DNA from: Chondrinema litorale
Lineage (GTDB): Bacteria > Bacteroidota > Bacteroidia > Cytophagales > Flammeovirgaceae
Assembly: GCF_026250525.1 (NCBI RefSeq)
Contig: NZ_CP111043.1
Coordinates: 4,291,001-4,355,000 of the forward strand
Direction of reading: 5' to 3'
DNA: 64,000 nucleotides
Shown here: positions 1-9,414 of the stretch, one piece after another
Numbering within the stretch: position 1 is the first letter of the stretch
Layout of the letters: each line of letters opens with the position of its first letter
Program-made: the position numbers and the translations under genes
Notes under the pieces: model-generated
Seen by the model: the letters and a program-made list of their open reading frames with translations, nothing else
Told to the model about the DNA's origin: nothing
The model's database searches: none

Positions 1-3000
1 TGCAAGATTAACTATAGCAACCTCTGATGGTTGTTCTTATACAGTTTCTAAAGAAATAGTTGTAAAAGATGTAGTTATTCCGATTCCAGATTTTGATATT
101 ACAAAAGTTTGTGAAGGCTTCCCTACAACATTAGATGCATCGAATTCTGATCCAGGTGATCCGGCATATACTATTACAGATTACGATTGGGACTTGGATA
201 ATGATGGTACTTTCGATTCTTCAGGAGTTTCTTTAGCTTATACTTTCCCATCTGCTGGTACATATCCAGTTACATTGAGAATCATTACAAACATCGGTTG
301 TTCAATGACGATTACTAAAGATGTTGTAATTGATACCTATCCTAATATAGACTTTAATTATAATTCAGGGAATATTTGTAATGGAGATTTAGTGACCTTC
401 AATGATGCTTCTGATAATCCGGGAGGTAGTGCTGTAACTCAGTTCTTCTGGGATTTTGATAATGATGGAGTCTTTGAAGCAAGTGGAACAAGTAGTAGTT
501 ATACATTTCCAGAAGCAGGTTCATTTATTGTGAACCATAAAATTATTTCCTCTTTAGGTTGTGAGAGAATAAGTAGTGAAACAGTAGTGATCAATCCAAA
601 TCCAATTGCTTTGTTTGGTGCTGATAAAGTATGTTTTGGTGCAAATACAAGTTTTATAGACTCTTCTACTATTGAGAATGATGTAAATGGATTGCCAATA
701 GCAGGAAATTCAATTACCGATTGGAATTGGGATTTTGGTGATGGTAACTCATCCACTTCAGCAAATCCATTCCATACTTATTCAGCTCCTGGTAATTATA
801 GTGTTACACTCACAGTAACAACTGATAAAGGTTGTAGTCATGATTATACTAAGAGTGTTCGAGTAAATCCAAGCATCGATGAAGGTTTGAGTGTAACAGA
901 AGTATGTTTGAGTGAGCCTACGGAGTTTACCGATGTGAGTGTGATAGATATGTCAAGTTATGTTGATTTGGGTAGTGAGAGTTACAGCATTGATAAGCGC
1001 ACCTGGAATTTTGGGGATGGCAGTGGCGATTATACAGGTACAGGTAATGAGCAAGTAGTAAATCACACATATGCGAATCCGGGTAATTACACAGCGACCT
1101 TAACGATGGAGACGAGCACGAACTGTGAGTTAGTAGTGACGATCCCAGTGAGAGTAAATCCAAGCATCGATGAAGATTTGAGTGTAACAGAAGTATGTTT
1201 GAGTGAGCCTACGGAGTTTACCGATGCGAGTGTGATCGATATGTCAAGTTATGTTGATTTGGGTAGTGAGAGTTATAGTATCGATAAGCGCACCTGGAAT
1301 TTTGGGGATGGCAGTGGCGATTATACAGGTACAGGTAATGAGCAGGTAGTAAATCACACATATGCGAATCCGGGTAATTACACAGCGACTTTAACGATGG
1401 AGACGAGCACGAACTGTGAGTTAGTAGTGACGATCCCAGTGAGAGTAAATCCAAGTATCGATGAAGATTTGAGTGTAACAGAAGTATGTTTGAGTGAGCC
1501 TACGGAGTTTACCGATGCAAGTGTGATCGATATGTCGAGTTATGTTGCTTTGGGCAGTGAGAGTTACAGCATCGATAAGCGCACCTGGAATTTTGGGGAT
1601 GGCAGTGGCGATTATACAGGTACAGGTAATGAGCAGGTAGTAAATCACACATATGCGAATCCGGGTAATTACACAGCGACTTTAACGATGGAGACGAGCA
1701 CGAACTGTGAGTTAGTAGTGACGATCCCAGTGAGAGTAAATCCAAGTATCGATGAAGATTTGAGTGTAACAGAAGTATGTTTGAGTGAGCCTACGGAGTT
1801 TACCGATGCAAGTGTGATTGATATGTCAAGTTATGTTGATTTGGGTAGTGAGAGTTACAGCATCGATAAGCGCACCTGGAATTTTGGGGATGGCAGTGGC
1901 GATTATACAGGTACAGGTAATGAGCAAGTAGTAAATCACACATATGCGAATCCGGGTAATTACACAGCGACCTTAACGATGGAGACGAGCACGAACTGTG
2001 AGTTAGTAGTGACGATCCCAGTGAGAGTAAATCCAAGCATCGATGAAGATTTGAGTGTAACAGAAGTATGTTTGAGTGAGCCTACGGAGTTTACCGATGC
2101 GAGTGTGATCGATATGTCAAGTTATGTTGATTTGGGTAGTGAGAGTTATAGTATCGATAAGCGCACCTGGAATTTTGGGGATGGCAGTGGCGATTATACA
2201 GGTACAGGTAATGAGCAGGTAGTAAATCACACATATGCGAATCCGGGTAATTACACAGCGACTTTAACGATGGAGACGAGCACGAACTGTGAGTTAGTAG
2301 TGACGATCCCAGTGAGAGTAAATCCAAGTATCGATGAAGATTTGAGTGTAACAGAAGTATGTTTGAGTGAGCCTACGGAGTTTACCGATGCAAGTGTGAT
2401 CGATATGTCAAGTTATGTTGATTTGGGTAGTGAGAGTTACAGCATAGATAAGCGCACCTGGAATTTTGGGGATGGCAGTGGCGATTATACAGGTACAGGT
2501 AATGAGCAAGTAGTAAATCACACATATGCGAATCCGGGTAATTACACAGCGACCTTAACAATGGAGACGAGCACCAACTGTGAGTTAGTGGTGACGATCC
2601 CAGTGAGAGTAAATCCGAATCCAACAGCTTTATTCAGTGCAGATCCAGTATGTTTTGGTTCAGCGACAGACTTTACAGATGGTAGTTTTATTGATTTGAG
2701 TAGTTATGTAAATGGCACAGGTGATGTACAGGAGATAGTAACATGGAGTTGGGATTTTGGAGATACAAAGACAGCGAGTAGTAGCGATCCAACGATGAGT
2801 CATACTTATTTAGCACCAGGAAATTATGATGTAACCTTGACAGTGACGACCAATAATGGATGTAGTCATAGTGTTACAGAGAGTATCCGCGTGAACCCGA
2901 ATCCAACAGCTTTATTCAGTGCAGATCCAGTATGTTTTGGTTCAGCGACAGACTTTACAGATGGTAGTTTTATTGATTTGAGTAGTTATGTAAATGGCAC

Positions 3001-6000
3001 AGGTGATGTACAGGAGATAGTAACATGGAGTTGGGATTTTGGAGATACAAAGACAGCGAGTAGTAGCGATCCAACGATGAGTCATACTTATTTAGCACCA
3101 GGAAATTATGATGTAACCTTGACAGTGACGACCAATAATGGATGTAGTCATAGTGTTACAGAGAGTATCCGCGTGAACCCGAATCCAACAGCTTTATTCA
3201 GTGCAGATCCAGTATGTTTTGGTTCAGCGACAGACTTTACAGATGGTAGTTTTATTGATTTGAGTAGTTATGTAAATGGCACAGGTGATGTACAGGAGAT
3301 AGTAACATGGAGTTGGGATTTTGGAGATACAAAGACAGCGAGTAGTAGCGATCCAACGATGAGTCATACTTATTTAGCACCAGGAAATTATGATGTAACC
3401 TTGACAGTGACGACCAATAATGGATGTAGTCATAGTGTTACAGAGAGTATCCGCGTGAACCCGAATCCAACAGCTTTATTCAGTGCAGATCCAGTATGTT
3501 TTGGTTCAGCGACAGACTTTACAGATGGTAGTTTTATTGATTTGAGTAGTTATGTAAATGGCACAGGTGATGTACAGGAGATAGTAACATGGAGTTGGGA
3601 TTTTGGAGATACAAAGACAGCGAGTAGTAGCGATCCAACGATGAGTCATACTTATTTAGCACCAGGAAATTATGATGTAACCTTGACAGTGACGACCAAT
3701 AATGGATGTAGTCATAGTGTTACAGAGAGTATCCGCGTGAACCCGAATCCAACAGCTTTATTCAGTGCAGATCCAGTATGTTTTGGTTCAGCGACAGACT
3801 TTACAGATGGTAGTTTTATTGATTTGAGTAGTTATGTAAATGGCACAGGTGATGTACAGGAGATAGTAACATGGAGTTGGGATTTTGGAGATACAAAGAC
3901 AGCGAGTAGTAGCGATCCAACGATGAGTCATACTTATTTAGCACCAGGAAATTATGATGTAACCTTGACAGTGACGACCAATAATGGATGTAGTCATAGT
4001 GTTACAGAGAGTATCCGCGTGAACCCGAATCCAACAGCTTTATTCAGTGCAGATCCAGTATGTTTTGGTTCAGCGACAGACTTTACAGATGGTAGTTTTA
4101 TTGATTTGAGTAGTTATGTAAATGGCACAGGTGATGTACAGGAGATAGTAACATGGAGTTGGGATTTTGGAGATACAAAGACAGCGAGTAGTAGCGATCC
4201 AACGATGAGTCATACTTATTTAGCACCAGGAAATTATGATGTAACCTTGACAGTGACGACCAATAATGGATGTAGTCATAGTGTTACAGAGAGTATCCGC
4301 GTGAACCCGAATCCAACAGCTTTATTCAGTGCAGATCCAGTATGTTTTGGTTCAGCGACAGACTTTACAGATGGTAGTTTTATTGATTTGAGTAGTTATG
4401 TAAATGGCACAGGTGATGTACAGGAGATAGTAACATGGAGTTGGGATTTTGGAGATACAAAGACAGCGAGTAGTAGCGATCCAACGATGAGTCATACTTA
4501 TTTAGCACCAGGAAATTATGATGTAACCTTGACAGTGACGACCAATAATGGATGTAGTCATAGTGTTACAGAGAGTATCCGCGTGAACCCGAATCCAACA
4601 GCTTTATTCAGTGCAGATCCAGTATGTTTTGGTTCAGCGACAGACTTTACAGATGGTAGTTTTATTGATTTGAGTAGTTATGTAAATGGCACAGGTGATG
4701 TACAGGAGATAGTAACATGGAGTTGGGATTTTGGAGATACAAAGACAGCGAGTAGTAGCGATCCAACGATGAGTCATACTTATTTAGCACCAGGAAATTA
4801 TGATGTAACCTTGACAGTGACGACCAATAATGGATGTAGTCATAGTGTTACAGAGAGTATCCGCGTGAACCCGAATCCAACAGCTTTATTCAGTGCAGAT
4901 CCAGTATGTTTTGGTTCAGCGACAGACTTTACAGATGGTAGTTTTATTGATTTGAGTAGTTATGTAAATGGCACAGGTGATGTACAGGAGATAGTAACAT
5001 GGAGTTGGGATTTTGGAGATACAAAGACAGCGAGTAGTAGCGATCCAACGATGAGTCATACTTATTTAGCACCAGGAAATTATGATGTAACCTTGACAGT
5101 GACGACCAATAATGGATGTAGTCATAGTGTTACAGAGAGTATCCGCGTGAACCCGAATCCAACAGCTTTATTCAGTGCAGATCCAGTATGTTTTGGTTCA
5201 GCGACAGACTTTACAGATGGTAGTTTTATTGATTTGAGTAGTTATGTAAATGGCACAGGTGATGTACAGGAGATAGTAACATGGAGTTGGGATTTTGGAG
5301 ATACAAAGACAGCGAGTAGTAGCGATCCAACGATGAGTCATACTTATTTAGCACCAGGAAATTATGATGTAACCTTGACAGTGACGACCAATAATGGATG
5401 TAGTCATGGTGTTACAGAGAGTATCCGCGTGAACCCGAATCCTATCCCTGATTTTAGTCATGATAAGGTATGTTATGATGAACCAACGAATTTTACTAAT
5501 AACACGACAATAGGGAAGGATAAAGATGGATTGGATATTCCTGGTAATAGTATTATTGCATGGTTATGGGAATTTGGAGATGAAGATACTTCAACAGATG
5601 AAAATCCACAATATACTTTTAATACACCAGGTACTTATACGGTGACATTAACAGCAACAACAGACAAGGGCTGTGTGAAGAGTATTAGCTATGATGTGAT
5701 CGTTTATCCAAACCCAACAGCAAACTTTACCTACCAAAGTTATTGTGAGGATGAGGATGTTGAGTTTATTGATGAATCTATGGTATTAGATAAAGACGGT
5801 AACTTTGCCAAAGATTATAGTGTAGAGAAATGGGAGTGGAGTTTTGGTGATGGTGCTACATCTACTTTACAAAATCCAGTTCATAAATACAATGGTGCAG
5901 GAGAGTATACAGTTTCACTAAAAGTGACATCTAATACTGAGTGTACAGACGAATTTACTCAGAATGTTAAAGTTTATCCATTGCCAGTTGCAAACTTTGA

Positions 6001-7423
6001 AGTTGATCCAGCTTGTATGAATTCACCAATTGCAATTAGAGATTTATCTTCTATTTCTGATCCTTTTGCTAGTGAGAATCAAATTGTAAGTTGGACATGG
6101 TCATTTGGGAATGGAGATTCTTCTTATGTGCAAATACCAGATTACTCTTATAGTGCTGCTGGTGTTTATACAGTCAATCTTACTGTAGCAACTGCGAATG
6201 GTTGTACAAATACGGTAGAACAAGAAGTATTTATTTATCCAGCTCCTATTGCAGGCTTTACGGTAGATAATGTGTGTATTGGTAATGCAGCTACTTTCAT
6301 GGATATATCTTCTGATTTTGGTAGACCAATAATGGATCAAAAATGGGATATGGATAATGATGGTGTATTCGAAGAGAGTGGAGAGGAGGTAAGCTATATC
6401 TTCGATAAACCAGGTAAATATGCTGTTAGCATAATGGTTACTGGTATTACAGGTTGTACAAGTATCTATACTGACTCTATCACTGTGAATCCATTACCAG
6501 ATGCATTTGCAGGAGAAGATGTTTGGATTTGCGAAGGTGAACAAACCGAATTAATCGCAAGTGGTGGTATTTCATTCATATGGGATACTGATCAAACTAG
6601 TCAGAAAATCATTGTTAGTCCTGATGAAGATACTACTTACGAAGTGATAGTAACTGATGAAAATGGATGTTCAGCACCAGCAACTGTTACGGTTCATGTA
6701 ATTCCAGCACCACCAGCAGAAGAGGATATAGTAGCTTGTGAAGGTGAATTTGTAACATTAGATGCAAAAATTCCGGGTTACGATGCTACTTACTTATGGT
6801 CTACAGGTGATTCTATTCAACAAATAGCTGTGATGGAAAGTGGAGTGTATACAGTAGAAGCTGTAGTTAACTATAAAGGTAAAGAATGTATCTTTAATAA
6901 AACCTTTAATGTTGATTTTAAAGCTTTACCTGAACCTGCATTCCCATCAGAAGATTCAGTTTACTGTTTTGATGAAGGACCATTAATGTTAGATGCTGGC
7001 GAAGGTGATATTTATGTGTGGGAAGAGCTTGGTTCTACTGATAGAGAAGCAGCTATTACCGAAGAAGGTATCTACCATGTTACTGTAACCAACGAATTCG
7101 GGTGTACTTATAGAAGCAGTATCACAATTTTAGATAGATGTCCACCAGAAGTATATTTCCCTACTGCATTTACACCTAATGGTGATGGATTAAATGATGA
7201 GTTCTTAGTTGAAGGAAAGCATATTATTAATTATCACTTGGAGATTTATAACAGATGGGGAGAAGTTATCTTCTTAACAAGCGATACTAAAGATGGTTGG
7301 GATGGTATTTATTTAGGAAAAGAACTGCAAGCAGGACCTTTCCCTTATATAGCCACTTATGGTAGTGAGTTAGATCCTGCTAAGAAGTATACTGTTCGAG
7401 GATCAGTTACACTTATCAGATAA
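1..7423 (+). CDS. Giant PKD-repeat surface protein with T9SS type B C-terminal sorting domain (5' end outside window)
   Basis: The frame is open from base 2 with no start in the natural position, so the gene enters from the left edge; at least 2,470 residues are visible. It is a chain of about 23 PKD-type beta-sandwich domains, recognised by repeated W-x-FGDG or W-DFGD strands, HTY-PG-Y turns and two Cys per unit. In order there are three diverged units, six near-identical 97-residue units, ten near-identical 94-residue units and four diverged units. Three Ig-like domains follow (about bases 6490-7140), then a C-terminal domain with FPTAFTPNGDGLND and YNRWGEVIF. That tail is the gliding-motility-associated type B signal that sends proteins through the Bacteroidota type IX system. 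Role inferred: secreted or surface adhesin. A hairpin terminator follows at 7440. Confidence 0.93.
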   Translation, partial: ARLTIATSDGCSYTVSKEIVVKDVVIPIPDFDITKVCEGFPTTLDASNSDPGDPAYTITDYDWDLDNDGTFDSSGVSLAYTFPSAGTYPVTLRIITNIGCSMTITKDVVIDTYPNIDFNYNSGNICNGDLVTFNDASDNPGGSAVTQFFWDFDNDGVFEASGTSSSYTFPEAGSFIVNHKIISSLGCERISSETVVINPNPIALFGADKVCFGANTSFIDSSTIENDVNGLPIAGNSITDWNWDFGDGNSSTSANPFHTYSAPGNYSVTLTVTTDKGCSHDYTKSVRVNPSIDEGLSVTEVCLSEPTEFTDVSVIDMSSYVDLGSESYSIDKRTWNFGDGSGDYTGTGNEQVVNHTYANPGNYTATLTMETSTNCELVVTIPVRVNPSIDEDLSVTEVCLSEPTEFTDASVIDMSSYVDLGSESYSIDKRTWNFGDGSGDYTGTGNEQVVNHTYANPGNYTATLTMETSTNCELVVTIPVRVNPSIDEDLSVTEVCLSEPTEFTDASVIDMSSYVALGSESYSIDKRTWNFGDGSGDYTGTGNEQVVNHTYANPGNYTATLTMETSTNCELVVTIPVRVNPSIDEDLSVTEVCLSEPTEFTDASVIDMSSYVDLGSESYSIDKRTWNFGDGSGDYTGTGNEQVVNHTYANPGNYTATLTMETSTNCELVVTIPVRVNPSIDEDLSVTEVCLSEPTEFTDASVIDMSSYVDLGSESYSIDKRTWNFGDGSGDYTGTGNEQVVNHTYANPGNYTATLTMETSTNCELVVTIPVRVNPSIDEDLSVTEVCLSEPTEFTDASVIDMSSYVDLGSESYSIDKRTWNFGDGSGDYTGTGNEQVVNHTYANPGNYTATLTMETSTNCELVVTIPVRVNPNPTALFSADPVCFGSATDFTDGSFIDLSSYVNGTGDVQEIVTWSWDFGDTKTASSSDPTMSHTYLAPGNYDVTLTVTTNNGCSHSVTESIRVNPNPTALFSADPVCFGSATDFTDGSFIDLSSYVNGTGDVQEIVTWSWDFGDTKTASSSDPTMSHTYLAPGNYDVTLTVTTNNGCSHSVTESIRVNPNPTALFSADPVCFGSATDFTDGSFIDLSSYVNGTGDVQEIVTWSWDFGDTKTASSSDPTMSHTYLAPGNYDVTLTVTTNNGCSHSVTESIRVNPNPTALFSADPVCFGSATDFTDGSFIDLSSYVNGTGDVQEIVTWSWDFGDTKTASSSDPTMSHTYLAPGNYDVTLTVTTNNGCSHSVTESIRVNPNPTALFSADPVCFGSATDFTDGSFIDLSSYVNGTGDVQEIVTWSWDFGDTKTASSSDPTMSHTYLAPGNYDVTLTVTTNNGCSHSVTESIRVNPNPTALFSADPVCFGSATDFTDGSFIDLSSYVNGTGDVQEIVTWSWDFGDTKTASSSDPTMSHTYLAPGNYDVTLTVTTNNGCSHSVTESIRVNPNPTALFSADPVCFGSATDFTDGSFIDLSSYVNGTGDVQEIVTWSWDFGDTKTASSSDPTMSHTYLAPGNYDVTLTVTTNNGCSHSVTESIRVNPNPTALFSADPVCFGSATDFTDGSFIDLSSYVNGTGDVQEIVTWSWDFGDTKTASSSDPTMSHTYLAPGNYDVTLTVTTNNGCSHSVTESIRVNPNPTALFSADPVCFGSATDFTDGSFIDLSSYVNGTGDVQEIVTWSWDFGDTKTASSSDPTMSHTYLAPGNYDVTLTVTTNNGCSHSVTESIRVNPNPTALFSADPVCFGSATDFTDGSFIDLSSYVNGTGDVQEIVTWSWDFGDTKTASSSDPTMSHTYLAPGNYDVTLTVTTNNGCSHGVTESIRVNPNPIPDFSHDKVCYDEPTNFTNNTTIGKDKDGLDIPGNSIIAWLWEFGDEDTSTDENPQYTFNTPGTYTVTLTATTDKGCVKSISYDVIVYPNPTANFTYQSYCEDEDVEFIDESMVLDKDGNFAKDYSVEKWEWSFGDGATSTLQNPVHKYNGAGEYTVSLKVTSNTECTDEFTQNVKVYPLPVANFEVDPACMNSPIAIRDLSSISDPFASENQIVSWTWSFGNGDSSYVQIPDYSYSAAGVYTVNLTVATANGCTNTVEQEVFIYPAPIAGFTVDNVCIGNAATFMDISSDFGRPIMDQKWDMDNDGVFEESGEEVSYIFDKPGKYAVSIMVTGITGCTSIYTDSITVNPLPDAFAGEDVWICEGEQTELIASGGISFIWDTDQTSQKIIVSPDEDTTYEVIVTDENGCSAPATVTVHVIPAPPAEEDIVACEGEFVTLDAKIPGYDATYLWSTGDSIQQIAVMESGVYTVEAVVNYKGKECIFNKTFNVDFKALPEPAFPSEDSVYCFDEGPLMLDAGEGDIYVWEELGSTDREAAITEEGIYHVTVTNEFGCTYRSSITILDRCPPEVYFPTAFTPNGDGLNDEFLVEGKHIINYHLEIYNRWGEVIFLTSDTKDGWDGIYLGKELQAGPFPYIATYGSELDPAKKYTVRGSVTLIR
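866..2611 (+). repeat. Tandem array of 6 x 291 bp coding repeats (97-residue PKD units)
   Basis: Six in-frame units start at 866, 1157, 1448, 1739, 2030 and 2321. The proteins differ at only a few sites (for example G/D near the start, V/A after FTD, D/A in the SSYV region), but the DNA carries scattered silent differences. Units 2 and 5 match exactly, and 992-1536 matches 1865-2409 without a mismatch. This suggests a three-unit (873 bp) block was duplicated. Confidence 0.95.
2612..5431 (+). repeat. Tandem array of 10 x 282 bp almost identical coding repeats (94-residue PKD units)
   Basis: Ten in-frame units start at 2612 and repeat every 282 bp. By eye I find only two differences: the first codon of unit 1 is aat instead of aac, and unit 10 has a Ser-to-Gly change (SHS to SHG) near its end. 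Near-identity including silent positions points to very recent expansion or ongoing homogenisation. The copy number may be wrong if the assembly used short reads. Confidence 0.95.
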
Positions 7424-7439
7424 TTAAAATACCGCTAAA

Positions 7440-7491
7440 GGAAAAAATTGACTTTTTGTAAAAATATTCAAACCTTAAAGTCAATTTTTCC
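7440..7491 (+). terminator. Intrinsic terminator after the PKD gene
   Basis: The left arm at 7440-7455 pairs with 7477-7491 (about 15 bp with one bulged A) across a 21-nt loop; the right arm ends in a T-rich run. It covers the first possible start of the next ORF (7448), which argues for a later start of the PspC gene. Confidence 0.75.
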
Positions 7492-7516
7492 TTATATAAA
7501 ACAAAAACTTTATACT

Positions 7517-7705
7517 ATGAAACTTGTAAAATCAAGCTATAATAAAATGTTAACTGGGGTTTGTGGCGGAATTGGAAATTATTTAGGAATTGATGCAACG
7601 GTGGTAAGAGCTTTATTTGGTGTGAGTGTAATTGTGAGTTTTGGTACCACACTATTGGTTTACGCCATTTTATCTTTTATCATGCCAAGTGAATATGAAT
7701 ATTAA
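7517..7705 (+). CDS. PspC domain-containing small membrane protein
   Basis: A 62-residue protein that is essentially one PspC domain: N-terminal LTGVCGGIGNYLGID, then a hydrophobic helix (about residues 32-57) ending IMPSE. PspC proteins sit in the inner membrane; in enterobacteria PspC senses envelope stress, but single-domain Bacteroidota copies are poorly characterised. I chose ATG 7517 because the frame upstream (from 7448) lies inside the preceding gene's terminator hairpin and does not resemble the family. It is monocistronic, with terminators on both sides. Confidence 0.88.
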   Translation: MKLVKSSYNKMLTGVCGGIGNYLGIDATVVRALFGVSVIVSFGTTLLVYAILSFIMPSEYEY

Positions 7706-7711
7706 GAAATC

Positions 7712-7745
7712 AAAACTGAGTTAATTTTAACTCAGTTTTTTATTT
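7712..7745 (+). terminator. Intrinsic terminator after pspC-like gene
   Basis: Perfect 11-bp stem (7712-7722 with 7729-7739), 6-nt loop and a T-rich tail. Confidence 0.85.
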
Positions 7746-7813
7746 TTTAGCTACTTTCTTTTTTATTTTAAATCATCTTAACATCACTACTGGTTTTCAT
7801 TGTTTTAATATTC

Positions 7814-7822
7814 TATCTTTGC
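7814..7822 (+). promoter_or_regulatory. Bacteroidota-type -7 promoter element for ychF
   Basis: TATCTTTGC matches TAnnTTTG exactly. It lies about 63 nt before the ychF start. No well-spaced -33 TTG was found, so only the -7 half is supported. Confidence 0.5.
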
Positions 7823-7884
7823 CCCTCAAAAAATTAATGGAGTGTCTAAACTTCTTAATATTTAATTGAAAACCAGAAATTAAT

Positions 7885-8982
7885 ATGTCTTTACAGTGTG
7901 GAATTGTTGGTTTACCTAATGTAGGAAAATCTACCTTGTTTAATGCTTTATCAAGTGCAAAAGCAGAAGCAGCAAACTATCCTTTCTGTACTATTGAGCC
8001 AAATGTGGGAGTAGTAACGGTACCCGATAAAAGGCTTAAAGTATTAGAATCTCTAGTAAAACCTCAAAAAGTTTTACCAACAACAATAGAGTTTGTCGAT
8101 ATTGCTGGTTTGGTACAAGGAGCAAGTAAAGGTGAAGGTTTGGGAAATCAGTTCCTTGGAAATATCAGAGAAGTGGATGCTATTATTCACGTTGTTCGTT
8201 GTTTTTCTGATGATAACGTTGTCCATGTTGCTGGAAAAGTGGATCCTGTCTCAGATAAAGAGATTATCGATACAGAATTACAGTTAAAAGACCTTGACAC
8301 TATAGATAAGCGAATTCTTAAAAATGCTAAGGTTGCTAAAAGTGGAGATAAAGATGCAAGAAAAAGCTTAGAAATCTTAGAGAAACTAAAAAAGCATCTG
8401 GAAGAAGGTAAAAACGTAAGAGGTATTGATGCAACAGAAGATGAGTGGGAGTTTATAACAGACTTATTTCTACTTACTGCAAAACCAGTAATTTATCTGG
8501 CTAATGTGGATGAAGAATCTGTAACTTCTGGAAATGAGTATGTTGAGCAGTTAAAAGAGAATGTGAAATCTGAAAATGCTCAAGTATTAATGATTTGTGC
8601 TGCTTTAGAGTCTCAAATTGCTTCTTTTGATGACGAAGAAGAAAAGTCGATGTTTCTTGAAGAGTATGGTTTAGAAGAATCAGGTTTGGATAGATTAATT
8701 AGAGCATCTTACGAATTGCTAAATCTTATAACTTACTTTACCGCAGGTGAAAAAGAAGTTCGTGCTTGGACAATCCACAGAGGTTGGAAAGCTCCTCAGG
8801 CTGCTGGTGTAATTCATAGCGACTTTGAGCGTGGTTTTATTAAAGCTGAGGTAATCAGTTACGAAAACTACGAGAAATATAAATCTGAATCAGCTTGTAA
8901 AGAAGCTGGCAAGTTGTCAATAGAAGGAAAAGAATATGTAGTGCATGATGGAGATGTGATGCATTTCCGTTTCAATGTATAA
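7885..8982 (+). CDS. ychF: Redox-regulated ATPase YchF (Obg-like, OLA1 family)
   Basis: The protein has 365 residues, the usual family length. The P-loop GLPNVGKST is at residues 9-17, the G3 motif DIAG with the glycine-rich switch follows at about 72, and the G4 position reads NVDE instead of NKxD, the hallmark that makes this family prefer ATP. A coiled-coil insertion lies at about 130-200 and a TGS domain occupies the last 85 residues, ending MHFRFNV. YchF is a universal ribosome-associated P-loop ATPase linked to stress and translation. The start is unambiguous because the family-conserved segment begins at residue 5. Its stop directly abuts a convergent gene. Confidence 0.97.
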   Translation: MSLQCGIVGLPNVGKSTLFNALSSAKAEAANYPFCTIEPNVGVVTVPDKRLKVLESLVKPQKVLPTTIEFVDIAGLVQGASKGEGLGNQFLGNIREVDAIIHVVRCFSDDNVVHVAGKVDPVSDKEIIDTELQLKDLDTIDKRILKNAKVAKSGDKDARKSLEILEKLKKHLEEGKNVRGIDATEDEWEFITDLFLLTAKPVIYLANVDEESVTSGNEYVEQLKENVKSENAQVLMICAALESQIASFDDEEEKSMFLEEYGLEESGLDRLIRASYELLNLITYFTAGEKEVRAWTIHRGWKAPQAAGVIHSDFERGFIKAEVISYENYEKYKSESACKEAGKLSIEGKEYVVHDGDVMHFRFNV

Positions 8983-9369
8983 TTAAATAATAGTCGCTTT
9001 ACTGTAACCTTTTACAAATAATCTGAGAAAAGCTTCCAAAAATAATCCTGTTAAAAAGCAATTAATTAAAAAAACTGCTAGAATAGTTATCGGGATTGAT
9101 TTTGGACTTTCGTGGAAGAGATTACCAAAGAAAATATTTGCTGGTAATAGATTATTTACAAACAGTAAAGCGCCTATAGCACAACTCACAACGTGGAATA
9201 CTACCAACCAATATTGAATATTTTTCCTGATATATTTTTCTGAAACCAGGTAATATTTTATTCTAAAACCAAACAAATTAAAAAGAGCTACTACGAAGGA
9301 AAATGGCAGAATAAAAATGTAAAATAAAAATTGCATTCTGTTTATTATTCGGTCAAAAATATTTAGCAA
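8983..9369 (-). CDS. Hypothetical membrane protein, three predicted TM helices
   Basis: The protein has 128 residues and I do not recognise the family. Three hydrophobic segments are visible: about residues 13-35, 52-75 and 90-118, separated by short basic stretches (RIKYYLVSEKYIRK). It runs convergent to ychF, and the two stop codons are adjacent. It lies divergent to the methyltransferase gene, so the 45-bp gap at 9370-9414 must hold both promoters. No signal peptide or enzymatic motif is seen. Confidence 0.6.
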   Translation of the reverse strand: MLNIFDRIINRMQFLFYIFILPFSFVVALFNLFGFRIKYYLVSEKYIRKNIQYWLVVFHVVSCAIGALLFVNNLLPANIFFGNLFHESPKSIPITILAVFLINCFLTGLFLEAFLRLFVKGYSKATII

Positions 9370-9414
9370 TTACGTTAGTTAGCCCTTTAAATTATTAAAT
9401 CTAAAAGTAAAATT

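Noticed and set aside
927..2624. Repeated minus-strand ORFs of about 78 codons under the 291-bp repeats
   Set aside because: They recur at exactly 291-bp steps because the plus-strand repeats lack stops on the other strand; composition is odd (Ser/Leu/Cys/His-rich) and no start signal is seen.
866..5431. CRISPR-like or transposon-like nature of the repeats
   Set aside because: Units are long, in-frame, PKD-coding and without spacers; they belong to one protein.
7448..7516. Longer N-terminus for the PspC protein
   Set aside because: That start lies inside the PKD gene's terminator hairpin and the extra residues do not fit the family.
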